Part shown: positions 51,800-59,872 of the stretch, piece after piece
Numbering within the stretch: the first letter of the stretch is position 1
Layout: every line of letters begins with the position of its first letter
Source: Phycisphaerales bacterium UBA7800
GTDB lineage: Bacteria; Planctomycetota; Phycisphaerae; Phycisphaerales; Phycisphaeraceae
Assembly: GCA_002480565.1 (NCBI GenBank)
Contig: DLCK01000073.1
Location: 1 to 64,000, forward strand
Direction of reading: 5' to 3'
DNA length: 64,000 bases
Notes under the pieces: model-generated
The model's input: the letters and a program-made list of their open reading frames with translations, nothing else
What the model was told of the DNA's origin: nothing
Databases searched by the model: none
Program-made: the position numbers and the translations under genes

Positions 51800-52266
51800 T
51801 GTGTATCCTCCGAGTTGTCAGCAAAGAGCAGTGAGGCCAATTGCAGGTCGGTGTGATTGTCTGCCAACTCCACGCCGTATTGGGCCGTGTTTTGCCCCAA
51901 TGCCATGCGGTCGATTTGCCAACTCTCGGCATTGAGGTCGGTATCAGACTGCAATTGCCAAAGGGCAAGACCGCTAAGCAGCAGCATGATGGTGGCTGCC
52001 ATGGCCCAACCGCTGGCGAGTTTGGTGATGACATGTTGTTGAGCAGCATGTGGGATATCACCAAGCCGCTTTGCCAGTTGGTCGCTGATGGGGGCTTGGG
52101 TGTAGTGGGTTTGGAGACTGCTGCGTAATGCTGCAAGTTCGTCGAGGTGCTGTTGACATTCAGGCTGCTTTGCCAACAGGGATGCGACGTGTTGATTCTC
52201 TGCATCGGTGGTCTGGCCGTCATGATATTTGGCCAGGAGATGTTGTTGTTTAATATCGGGTTTCAT
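51796..52266 (-). CDS. Probable anti-sigma factor (first pair)
   Basis: The 156-residue protein has an acidic N-terminal helical region (YHDGQTTDAENQHVASLLAKQPECQQHLDELAAL) like an anti-sigma domain but with a single Cys, so it is not a zinc (ZAS) type, then one membrane helix (WAMAATIMLLLSGLALW). It overlaps the sigma gene by four bases, so sigma and inhibitor are made together. The tail would face the periplasm and could contact the Spy-like proteins. Confidence 0.78.
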   Translation of the reverse strand: MKPDIKQQHLLAKYHDGQTTDAENQHVASLLAKQPECQQHLDELAALRSSLQTHYTQAPISDQLAKRLGDIPHAAQQHVITKLASGWAMAATIMLLLSGLALWQLQSDTDLNAESWQIDRMALGQNTAQYGVELADNHTDLQLASLLFADNSEDTQ

Positions 52267-52883
52267 TGTTTACTCCCAAGTTCGGAGTCTTTATTGGCTG
52301 AGGTTTCGTGAAAGTAGTCTGCGAGTTTTTCTTTAAGTTGTGCCCGTCCGCGATGGAGTCTTGATTCAACGGTGCCGATTGGCAGGTCAAGAATCGCAGC
52401 GATCTGGGCATAGCTAAAACCCTGCAACTCCCTTAGCATGATCACACTGCCAAACTCCTGAGAAAGTGATGCGATGGCTTGCAAGGTGTCCATTTGGATG
52501 TCGGCATGTTCCGAGGTATTGGACGCGGCAGTCGAGTCCATGACAGGCTCGTGAGACATAAACAGCAGACGACCCCATTTGCGGTTTCGCCGCAGACGAG
52601 CGATGCGTTTGATGAGTATGCGTGTGATCCATGTCTTAACCGTGGCCTTGCCGGCAAACTTCGCTGCACTTTCAAAGACGGCCAGGAACGTTTCCTGAAC
52701 GGCGTCTTCAGCGTCGGTTCGATTCTTGAGCATGACATAAGCCAATGCGTAGAGTCGATCCGCATGAAGATGGACCAGCTGATCAAACGCAGTGGTGTTG
52801 CCTGCTGCGATCTTGCGTAGCAGGTCCTGCTGCGGGTCGTCTGGATCACCAGTACCCAGACTATCTGACTGATCCGTCCTCAT
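52263..52883 (-). CDS. ECF RNA polymerase sigma factor (first pair)
   Basis: The 206-residue protein has sigma region 2 (FDQLVHLHADRLYALAYVMLKNRTDAEDAVQETFLAVFE) and region 4 (LREL-QGFSYAQIAAILDLPIGTVESRLHRGRAQLKEKL) of the ECF type, with a variable linker between. It starts an operon with its anti-sigma factor and two exported proteins, upstream of the secretion operon. A 14-bp palindrome (52929-52942) lies 46 bp upstream. Confidence 0.92.
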   Translation of the reverse strand: MRTDQSDSLGTGDPDDPQQDLLRKIAAGNTTAFDQLVHLHADRLYALAYVMLKNRTDAEDAVQETFLAVFESAAKFAGKATVKTWITRILIKRIARLRRNRKWGRLLFMSHEPVMDSTAASNTSEHADIQMDTLQAIASLSQEFGSVIMLRELQGFSYAQIAAILDLPIGTVESRLHRGRAQLKEKLADYFHETSANKDSELGSKQ

Positions 52884-52928
52884 CTGCGACTACTGTTCCT
52901 GCAAGGGGGCAAAAACTTCCCGGTGATG

Positions 52929-52942
52929 TGAAAAATTTTTCA
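52929..52942. promoter_or_regulatory. Palindrome upstream of first ECF sigma gene
   Basis: TGAAAAATTTTTCA is a perfect 14-bp palindrome 46 bp before the sigma start. The A/T core also gives a bent-DNA-like element. Operator or UP-element function is only a guess. Confidence 0.3.
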
Positions 52943-53027
52943 ACAAGAAATGTTCAAGGGGCACAGGTCGTTACTGGATAACATTATATGTCATTTTGGA
53001 ATTGTCAGAAATTTTAAGTAATCCAAG

Positions 53028-53056
53028 CCGCCAGATGAACGAAGTGAATCTGACGG
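53028..53056. repeat. CCGCCAGAT hairpin repeat, copy 1
   Basis: CCGCCAGAT (53028-53036) and ATCTGACGG (53048-53056) pair with one mismatch. The 16-mer CCAAGCCGCCAGATGA starting at 53023 recurs exactly at 59742-59757. Confidence 0.6.
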
Positions 53057-53079
53057 GCAGGTATTCACCAACTGCGAGA

Positions 53080-54756
53080 TTACTTTTTATCCGCAGGTTG
53101 AGGCCGAGTATCCGGCACGACCATCAGTTGAATCTGCATGGTGTCCTGAGGCTTGATCAGCGGGATCGTCGGGGCCAAGGGTAATTCCTGCTGCAAACGC
53201 TGATAGGATTCATTGGCAGTATGCGTCTGAGGCAGCGGGGCGATCCAGTTGTTGAGTTGGCTGGACTGACTGTTGAGCCAATGCACCAGCACCGGAACCT
53301 GATTGGCCTGCAAGTCCAAAGTAATGACCTGACGCAGCGGTTGGGTGTTGGATTGATCCAATTGATCTTTTGGCGTGTCATTGGATTTTTTGGCGTTCTG
53401 CTCGGTAGTCGCTGGCGTGACGATCTGCACACGATTGCTAATCGCCCAGTCGGTGATCTGTTGGACAGCTTCAGCAGGACGCCTGGCTTCGATGACACAA
53501 ACCGGCTGCTGTTGCTGGAGTTGAACTCTGCCAAGTTGGTTTTCTGTGACGATGGTGCCAAGTTGGGGCACTGGTTTGTCTACGCGAAGTTTCGAAGAGA
53601 CATCGTTACCGGTTCGTACATCACCCAATTGTGTCGGAGCAGACATCATGGACTGACGGGCAGCTGGTGCAGCCGTTGGGGCAACTGGACGCAGGGCGAT
53701 AGCGACTTCGGATTTTTCCCCGAGCCCGAGTTGGGATGAATCATCCGCATCGCGGTCACTCCATGACATGGCCCCGCCGGTGGCCAGAGGTGTCGTGGGC
53801 GAAGTTGCTGCGGGCTGCTCTGCTGCGAGCTTGGCGGTGGTGGGCGAGAGTTCTTTGAGTAACGCCGAATCCGCGGTCACCTTTGCGGGTTGATCCATCG
53901 CAACAAGTGACTCGACTGTCGGCGGTGCCGGAGCCGATGCTGGTGCCGGTTCCGATGCCGATGCATTGCCCCGTGAACGCAGCGCCATTGTCATGGGCTT
54001 GTTTGCATTCTGTGACTTTTCTTCCTCAGGCATCGGTTTTGATAATGCAATCATTGGAACATTGGTTGGTTGAGGGATGGCTAAAGCATTGCTTGAGGCG
54101 GCCTCATCTTTGGGTGAAAGATCAGCGTCATTGGCAATCATCCCCTCAAGCTTTTTGGTCTTGGCCAAATAGGCGTCAGACGATTGCTTGTTTTTGGCGA
54201 TTTTAGCTGAAGCTGTTGCTGGTGTGGTTTCATTGACGATCGGTGCAGGGGGGAGTTTGAGCAGGTCATCAATGGTGGAGTCGAATTCTTTGTCTTCGCG
54301 CAAAACCACGGTGGGGCCTTGCTCGGAGTCACTGTGAAAGACCATTTGCTTGGTGCGTTCGATGAGGGATTGGCTGCCGATGTGTTGGTACATCAATCCG
54401 ACGATGACCATGAACATGGCTGCCAGCGAGCCGTACGCCCAGATGCGCATCATGCGCGAGTGACTGCGCGATTGTGGCGTGGAGTAGTTGGTCGGACTTG
54501 CTTTGCGTCGTTTGGGCAGGGGGCCAAGGAGCATTTGGCGTTCAAGTTGTGTTGAGACATAATCGCCCAACTCCATTGGCGCGGTGACTTGATCCAAGTC
54601 GCTGAGTACCGCTCGATCCTGCTGCATGCTACTGACCAATGCAGCGAGTCGTGCGTCGGTTTTGAGCGTCTGCTCGAAGGATGCTTTTTGCTCAGCGGTG
54701 AGTTCATCCTCGATGTACCCAAGGATCAGGTTTTCGTCGTACATGTCAGTTGTCAT
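53080..54756 (-). CDS. Large anti-sigma-like membrane protein (second pair)
   Basis: The 558-residue protein begins with an anti-sigma-like helical region (DENLILGYIEDELTAEQKASFEQTLKTDARLAALV), one membrane helix (IWAYGSLAAMFMVIVGLMY) near residue 110-130 and a long Pro/Ala/Ser-rich periplasmic part ending in a folded domain (VTLDLQANQVPVLVHWLNSQ). The N-terminal domain lacks zinc-binding cysteines. It overlaps the sigma gene by four bases (ATGA). The size and long periplasmic part are unusual for an anti-sigma factor and suggest a sensor for the cell wall or secreted proteins. Confidence 0.75.
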   Translation of the reverse strand: MTTDMYDENLILGYIEDELTAEQKASFEQTLKTDARLAALVSSMQQDRAVLSDLDQVTAPMELGDYVSTQLERQMLLGPLPKRRKASPTNYSTPQSRSHSRMMRIWAYGSLAAMFMVIVGLMYQHIGSQSLIERTKQMVFHSDSEQGPTVVLREDKEFDSTIDDLLKLPPAPIVNETTPATASAKIAKNKQSSDAYLAKTKKLEGMIANDADLSPKDEAASSNALAIPQPTNVPMIALSKPMPEEEKSQNANKPMTMALRSRGNASASEPAPASAPAPPTVESLVAMDQPAKVTADSALLKELSPTTAKLAAEQPAATSPTTPLATGGAMSWSDRDADDSSQLGLGEKSEVAIALRPVAPTAAPAARQSMMSAPTQLGDVRTGNDVSSKLRVDKPVPQLGTIVTENQLGRVQLQQQQPVCVIEARRPAEAVQQITDWAISNRVQIVTPATTEQNAKKSNDTPKDQLDQSNTQPLRQVITLDLQANQVPVLVHWLNSQSSQLNNWIAPLPQTHTANESYQRLQQELPLAPTIPLIKPQDTMQIQLMVVPDTRPQPADKK

Positions 54757-55406
54757 GACATCACCTGTCCTTTACTTGAGGGTGAATCAGATGCGTTGCC
54801 AGCGTTGACGTTGGGGCCGGCTTCAAGTTCGAGCATTTTTTCGCGCAATGCCAGACGCGCCCGGAAGAGTCGACTTTTGACCGTTCCCACAGGCAGTTCC
54901 AGGACCTCGCCAATCTGCTGATAGTCCATACCCTGCGTATCGCGAAGTACCAGTACGCTGCTGTGATCCGGGTCCAATTGCGACATCGCCTGCTTAAGCA
55001 GTTGTAATGTCTCTTTCTTTTGGACGTGCTGATCGGGTGAAAGTTCCCGCGGGTCTGCAAGATTGTCCCCAAGTGAAGCAGGACGTTGGGTTTGTGACGT
55101 TCGTGAAGGTTGCTGATCCAGACTCACGGTTTGGCGGATTTTGCTTTTACGCAGGTGCGTGATCGTCTGGTTCACAGCAACGCGGTAAATCCATGTCCCG
55201 ATGGCAGCATTGCCTTCAAACTTGGTGATGTTCTGAATGACCTTGAGCATCGTCGATTGCGCACAGTCCAATGCATCCTCAGGATGATGGGTCATGCGAT
55301 AGCAGACGCTGTAAACGCGGTCCTCAAAACGCTCGAGCAACTCGGTTAAGGCATGGTGATTGCCCCGGGCAGCCAATTGAGCCAACTTGTCTTCTTCGTG
55401 AGACAT
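54753..55406 (-). CDS. ECF RNA polymerase sigma factor (second pair)
   Basis: The 217-residue protein has ECF sigma region 2 (LTELLERFEDRVYSVCYRMTHHPEDALDCAQSTMLKV) and region 4 (LRDTQGMDYQQIGEVLELPVGTVKSRLFRARLALREKM). The linker contains a Pro/Arg/Ser-rich part. It is encoded with the large anti-sigma-like gene. It is not the same subgroup as the 52.3-kb sigma: linker lengths and region 4 differ. Confidence 0.92.
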   Translation of the reverse strand: MSHEEDKLAQLAARGNHHALTELLERFEDRVYSVCYRMTHHPEDALDCAQSTMLKVIQNITKFEGNAAIGTWIYRVAVNQTITHLRKSKIRQTVSLDQQPSRTSQTQRPASLGDNLADPRELSPDQHVQKKETLQLLKQAMSQLDPDHSSVLVLRDTQGMDYQQIGEVLELPVGTVKSRLFRARLALREKMLELEAGPNVNAGNASDSPSSKGQVMS

Positions 55407-55408
55407 AG

Positions 55409-55566
55409 GTCAGGGGCCAGTAGCCAGATGCCAGGATTGAGGTAAGTCAGAGACCGTCACCCTCGTATTCCTGTTTCCGATTACCAATCCGTAAGTCCTC
55501 TGTTTTGGTTTTTGTTTTCGGTGACCGTTCCTAGTCCCTAATGGCTAGTGGCTAGTCCCTAATGCC
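55409..55566. repeat. Degenerate heptamer repeats upstream of the second sigma gene
   Basis: GGGGCCAGTAGCCAGATGCCAGG and, further on, CTAGTCC-CTAATGG-CTAGTGG-CTAGTCC-CTAATGC (55530-55564) show 7-bp periodicity. The first part resembles GGGGCCAGGG at 8397. This tract occupies most of the gap between the sigma gene and purB. Confidence 0.55.
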
Positions 55567-55621
55567 TTATCATGTTACCATGACCGACTCGGCAAAACCG
55601 ACCTTAACAGGATAACACGTT

Positions 55622-57061
55622 ATGACCAACCACAATACCTACGAATCCCCTTTGGCTACGCGCAATGCTTCGGCACAGATGCAGGCCATTTGGTCCCCTC
55701 AACGCAAATTCAGCACTTGGCGGAGACTTTGGCATGCCCTGGCAAGCTCCGAACATGAAATGGGACTGCCCATCACCAAGGAGCAGGTCGAGCAATTGGC
55801 CGAGCATCTGGACGATATCGACTTTGAAAATGCAGCCGGCTACGAAAAGAAACTCCGCCATGATGTGATGGCTCATGTGCATGCCCTGGGTGATGTCGCA
55901 CCTGACGCCCGCCCGATCATTCACCTGGGTGCCACCAGTCAGTTCGTCAACTGCAATACTGAACTGCTGCTCATCCGAGATGCGTTGACACTTGTTGCAG
56001 GCAAACTGGCGACCGCTATTGTCGCACTTGGACGTTTCGCTCAACAGTATCGTGATCTGCCGACACTGGGTTTTACGCACTTTCAACCCGCTCAGCCGAC
56101 AACCGTTGGCAAGCGTGCGACACTCTGGGCCCAAGACCTTGCCATCGCACTTGAAGAAGTCGAACATCGCATCGACATGCTCCGCTTCCGTGGTGTCAAA
56201 GGCACCACCGGGACGCAGGCGTCGTTCTTGGCATTGTTTGATGGCGATCATGATAAGGTCGAAAAACTTGACCAACTCGTCACCGAAAAAATGGGATGGG
56301 ATGTCAACAAACGCTATGCCGTCACCGGCCAGACCTACCCGCGAATACTCGACGGACTTGTGGCTTCGACACTCGCGGCAGTGGCAGCGGGTTGTATGAA
56401 ATTTGCCACCGATATCCGACTGCTCGCCAACCGCAAAGAGATGGAAGAGCCGTTTGAGAAAAGTCAGATCGGTTCCTCTGCGATGGCTTACAAACGCAAT
56501 CCCATGCGCTGCGAACGCATCTGTGGCCTGTCACGTTTTGTCATCGGCCAAACGCAGATTCCCTTCACCATGGCAAGCGAACAATGGATGGAACGCACAC
56601 TCGACGATTCCTCCACGCGTCGGCTGACTCTGCCTGAACCGTTCCTTGCCATTGACGGGGTGTTGGATTTGATGATCAATGTCACCAACGGCATGGTGGT
56701 CTACGAAAAAACCGTCGCCAACAATCTTGCCTGCGAACTGCCGTTTATGGCAACGGAAAATATTCTCATGGCAGCAGTCCAGCAAAACGGAGCAGACCGC
56801 CAGGAAGTCCACGAAGTCATCCGCAAGCATTCACAGGATGCTGCCCAACAGGTCAAAGCTGAAGGTAAGCCCAACGATCTGATTGATCGCATCCGAGGTG
56901 AAGAAGTCTTCAAGGGCATCGACCTTGATGCTGTGCTGGACCCGACACAATTCGTCGGTCGGTCTCCTCAGCAGGTGGACAGCTTCGTGCAGCAGGTTGT
57001 TGATCCCATCGCCAGCCGATACGCAGACCAACTGGCTTATACGCCTCAGCTCAAGGTGTAA
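55622..57061 (+). CDS. purB: Adenylosuccinate lyase
   Basis: The 479-residue protein belongs to the fumarase/aspartase superfamily: signature SSAMAYKRNPMRCE near residue 289 (with the usual GSSxMxxKxNP pattern), a HLGATSQFVNCNTE segment and THFQPAQPTT carrying a catalytic His. It cleaves adenylosuccinate and SAICAR in purine synthesis. The Ser of the mobile loop and full length suggest it is active. It is followed by a strong terminator and stands alone as a single-gene unit. Confidence 0.95.
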   Translation: MTNHNTYESPLATRNASAQMQAIWSPQRKFSTWRRLWHALASSEHEMGLPITKEQVEQLAEHLDDIDFENAAGYEKKLRHDVMAHVHALGDVAPDARPIIHLGATSQFVNCNTELLLIRDALTLVAGKLATAIVALGRFAQQYRDLPTLGFTHFQPAQPTTVGKRATLWAQDLAIALEEVEHRIDMLRFRGVKGTTGTQASFLALFDGDHDKVEKLDQLVTEKMGWDVNKRYAVTGQTYPRILDGLVASTLAAVAAGCMKFATDIRLLANRKEMEEPFEKSQIGSSAMAYKRNPMRCERICGLSRFVIGQTQIPFTMASEQWMERTLDDSSTRRLTLPEPFLAIDGVLDLMINVTNGMVVYEKTVANNLACELPFMATENILMAAVQQNGADRQEVHEVIRKHSQDAAQQVKAEGKPNDLIDRIRGEEVFKGIDLDAVLDPTQFVGRSPQQVDSFVQQVVDPIASRYADQLAYTPQLKV

Positions 57062-57089
57062 AGACACCAATCCACATTTTGAACATCAT

Positions 57090-57131
57090 CAACGCAGCAG
57101 GAATGACCTATTTCCTGCTGCGTTGTTTTTT
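57090..57131 (+). terminator. Intrinsic terminator of purB
   Basis: CAACGCAGCAGGAA pairs exactly with TTCCTGCTGCGTTG around an 8-bp loop and is followed by six T. Confidence 0.93.
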
Positions 57132-57323
57132 CCAGTTCCAACTGCAATGTGTTTGGGTAAGTCTGAATAACAAGGCATTTGAACACTATCGGAACTTGTA
57201 AATGTGGAAATCAAACTTATTGCTATTTAATCGCGCTTGAAAATTGGATTCCAAGACATTTGTTTTCGATATTTCATAGGGGGCACGTCTTGTTTGAACA
57301 GTCACATACGCAAGGACCAGCCT

Positions 57324-58085
57324 ATGCCCTATCTGTACGAAATGATGGTGACAATCGTTGCTGATCTGGTACTCCTCGCTATTGGCGTGGGCATCTTCTT
57401 TCTCTGGCGTATGAGTCAATGGGCACGACCGCGGCGGTTGGCCAAAATCGGTAAGCAAATGGAGATGGAATATCTTCCTGAAAGTGTACGCCTGCCACGC
57501 AAGCTCAACAACAACTATCCGCTGACGATGACCGGGACAGACCGGAAAATGTACAACGTCCTTTCAGGTCACTATCGCGATGTGCAGATGCATGTCTTTG
57601 AGTACGAGTTTATGTCCCAGGGGCGACGATTTCGCCAAACTGTTTTTGGATTTGAATTGCGTCGTCATGGCGTCTGTCGTTTTGCCAGTAACCCGCGTGA
57701 TAAGCAACGTGATAATCCCTTGAAGTATTGGAACGGCATCAAACCCATCGCTGTGGGCAAAACCAAACGCGCAATGAAAGTCTTCGCAACTGCGCATCGA
57801 CTTGTCGGACTCAACGAATATGGAACGGGTTTGCAGTTTAATCCCAAGGCGGTCGGATACTATGCACGTAACACGCAGATGTGGACAGAAGGTGGCAGCA
57901 ACTGGCTGTTGGTCTATGAACTGAATCGTGTCACGCCAATCAACCAGATGTCCCGTGCGATATGGAAAGCCTATCAAGTCTGTCGCATGCTTCAGTTAAA
58001 TAACAATCGTGTGAATGTAGATGAACTGGATGAAAACGAAAAGCCAGGTGACGATGACACGCCGTCACTGTCTCTTGCCAGTTGA
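57324..58085 (+). CDS. Membrane-anchored protein of unknown function
   Basis: The ATG at 57324 gives 253 residues starting with a membrane helix (MMVTIVADLVLLAIGVGIFFLW) and a cytoplasmic domain with aromatic-rich beta strands (YNVLSGHYRDVQMHVFEYEF, FGFELRRHGVCRFASN). A TTG at 57237 extends the frame but would put 29 unconvincing residues before the helix. No family recognised. It converges on lpxA. Confidence 0.65.
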   Translation: MPYLYEMMVTIVADLVLLAIGVGIFFLWRMSQWARPRRLAKIGKQMEMEYLPESVRLPRKLNNNYPLTMTGTDRKMYNVLSGHYRDVQMHVFEYEFMSQGRRFRQTVFGFELRRHGVCRFASNPRDKQRDNPLKYWNGIKPIAVGKTKRAMKVFATAHRLVGLNEYGTGLQFNPKAVGYYARNTQMWTEGGSNWLLVYELNRVTPINQMSRAIWKAYQVCRMLQLNNNRVNVDELDENEKPGDDDTPSLSLAS

Positions 58086-58166
58086 AATATGAAGACTCAC
58101 CACAATACCCCTCTGGGGGGTTCACCTGTGTCTGTGAAAACGGGCACCGGTTTTTTTGATGCTCAA

Positions 58167-58982
58167 CTACTCCTGTGGGTCGTTGTCATCGCTATTTAAT
58201 CGTCTGATGTTTGAAGGGACGATGCCGCGTTTGGATTCAGCCACAAAGTCAGCCAGTTCCATTGCCAGAGGATCGTTGTCACATGATTCACGGATCAACT
58301 TCACAGCGATGGGATTGGTGTGATGTTCACGGAAGAGAATCTTGAAGGCTTTTTTGATCGCGGGGATATGTGCGTTGTAACCACTTCGACGTAGTCCGAT
58401 GAGATTCAGTGATAACTCGCCCACGGGTTGGTGGACGGTGACAAATGGTGGCAGGTCACGGGTGATTCCCATTGTGCCGGAGATCATCGACAAGCGTCCC
58501 ACGCGACAGAACTGATGGACACCGCCGGTACCGCCGATGTTCACGTGATCTGCAATGGTCACATGGCCTGCGATCAGCGAGGTGTTGGCTATGGTGTTAT
58601 GACTACCGAGGATGACATCATGGCCCAGATGCGAGTATGCCATCATGTAATTATCATCGCCCACGGTGGTCGGGCTGGCAGTTGACGCGCGATGGATGGT
58701 GACACCTTCGCGGAAAATATTGTCCTTGCCGATCTGCACACCACCTTTGACGATGTTGGAATCCTCACGTCGGGATTGAGGTGAAAAGCCCATACAGACT
58801 TGCGGGTAGAATATGTTATTCTCTCCTGCGAGCATGGGGCCTTTAAGGTGAACATGGCTGACAAGTTTGCAGCCTGCTCCAAGTGTGACATCACCTTGAA
58901 TCACGCAAAACGGGCCAACTTCGACGTCCGAAGCCAGCTTGGCCTGTTCGTCAACAATACTGGTGGGATGGATATGTGCCAA
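58167..58982 (-). CDS. lpxA: Acyl-ACP--UDP-N-acetylglucosamine O-acyltransferase LpxA
   Basis: The 271-residue protein has left-handed beta-helix hexapeptide repeats (HPTSIVDEQAKLASDVEVGPFCVIQGDVTLG), the catalytic-His loop (NNYMMAYSHLGHDVILGS-like), GMHQF-like GVHQFCRVGRLSMISG and the LpxA C-terminal LNLIGLRRSGYNAHIP. It makes the first acylated precursor of lipid A. It starts with TTG (58982) preceded by GAGGA; no in-frame ATG exists upstream before a stop. It is divergent from lipB, which also starts with TTG. Confidence 0.95.
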   Translation of the reverse strand: MAHIHPTSIVDEQAKLASDVEVGPFCVIQGDVTLGAGCKLVSHVHLKGPMLAGENNIFYPQVCMGFSPQSRREDSNIVKGGVQIGKDNIFREGVTIHRASTASPTTVGDDNYMMAYSHLGHDVILGSHNTIANTSLIAGHVTIADHVNIGGTGGVHQFCRVGRLSMISGTMGITRDLPPFVTVHQPVGELSLNLIGLRRSGYNAHIPAIKKAFKILFREHHTNPIAVKLIRESCDNDPLAMELADFVAESKRGIVPSNIRRLNSDDNDPQE

Positions 58983-59064
58983 TACGTAACTGTCCTCATC
59001 AAACGCTAATCAGCCGATATGATAGATAATACATCGATTGTTGCCACTTGAAGGAATCTCCCGG

Positions 59065-59757
59065 TTGGAAAAACAACATCTCACCCTCATGGATATGGGA
59101 CGAATGCCCTATGCTCAGGCATGGGAGCAGCAAGTCCAATTTCATCAAAAAGTGTTGGATAATGAGCTCTCAGGGGCGATTTTACTCGTCGAACACCCAC
59201 CCGTGATTACCCTCAGCCACCGCAAAACCGTCCCCGGAAATCTGTTGGCGGATGCCGAAAAATTAACAGCATTAGGCATCGATATCCAACCCACTAACCG
59301 TGGCGGTGACATTACCTACCACGGTCCAGGTCAACTTGTCGCATACCCCATACTCCGACTCAAAACCTACGATCTGACCGTCAGCTCCTATATGAGACTG
59401 CTTGAGGAGTTGGTTATCCGGACCTTGCAGGCGTTTGGTATCACCGGCAGTCGTGAGTCCGGCAAGACCGGTGTCTGGGTGCAGAGAACCGATGAGCAGC
59501 AACCGACTGAAAAAATCTGTGCAATGGGCGTCCGACTCAAACGCGGGATAAGCCTCCACGGGCTGGCCTTGAACGTGGCCCCGGATATGAGTCATTTCGA
59601 CACTATCATCCCTTGTGGCATCGCAGACCGTTCTGTGACGAGTTTAAAACAATGTCTTGGCGATCAATGTCCGACCATGCAGGCAGTCAAAGATGAGTTG
59701 GTCAAACAGTTCCATTACACCTTGGATCAACACAAACAAACCCAAGCCGCCAGATGA
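59065..59757 (+). CDS. lipB: Octanoyltransferase LipB
   Basis: The protein has the LipB motifs: LLVEHPPVITLSHRK, GGDITYHGPGQLVAYPI, the catalytic Lys in EKICAMGVR and the acyl-Cys in IIPCGIADRSVTSL. It moves octanoyl from ACP to lipoyl domains. TTG at 59065 is preferred as start (230 residues) because AAGGA lies 9 bases upstream; the frame opens at 59038 and an ATG occurs at 59089. Its end runs into a repeated CCGCCAGAT hairpin. Confidence 0.93.
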   Translation: MEKQHLTLMDMGRMPYAQAWEQQVQFHQKVLDNELSGAILLVEHPPVITLSHRKTVPGNLLADAEKLTALGIDIQPTNRGGDITYHGPGQLVAYPILRLKTYDLTVSSYMRLLEELVIRTLQAFGITGSRESGKTGVWVQRTDEQQPTEKICAMGVRLKRGISLHGLALNVAPDMSHFDTIIPCGIADRSVTSLKQCLGDQCPTMQAVKDELVKQFHYTLDQHKQTQAAR

Positions 59758-59779
59758 GATCGTAGATCGAATCTGACGG
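59747..59779. repeat. CCGCCAGAT hairpin repeat, copy 2
   Basis: CCGCCAGAT (59747-59755) pairs with ATCTGACGG (59771-59779) with one mismatch, with an inner GATC/GATC pair. Same left 16-mer as at 53023. It overlaps the lipB stop. Confidence 0.6.
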
Positions 59780-59828
59780 GTTCAATGGACTTTCATATCC
59801 AACGTTGCGAACTTCTTGAGAAACTTCC

Positions 59829-59858
59829 GGGGGCGGGGGCGGGGGCGGGGGCGGGGGC
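59829..59858. repeat. Five tandem GGGGGC units (G-quadruplex-capable)
   Basis: Five exact GGGGGC hexamers on the plus strand end 14 bp before the glycosyltransferase ATG. Five runs of five G separated by C could form a quadruplex in DNA or in the transcript leader. If an upstream TTG (59816) were used, they would encode an Arg-Gly repeat. Confidence 0.85.
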
Positions 59859-59872
59859 GTACAATCTCTGAC

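Noticed and set aside
55604..56275. 223-codon minus frame opposite purB
   Set aside because: Shadow of purB, which has all superfamily motifs.
58140..58160. Terminator between 57324-58085 gene and lpxA
   Set aside because: AAAAC-GG...CCGGTTTT has a bulge and a very short loop; too weak to call.
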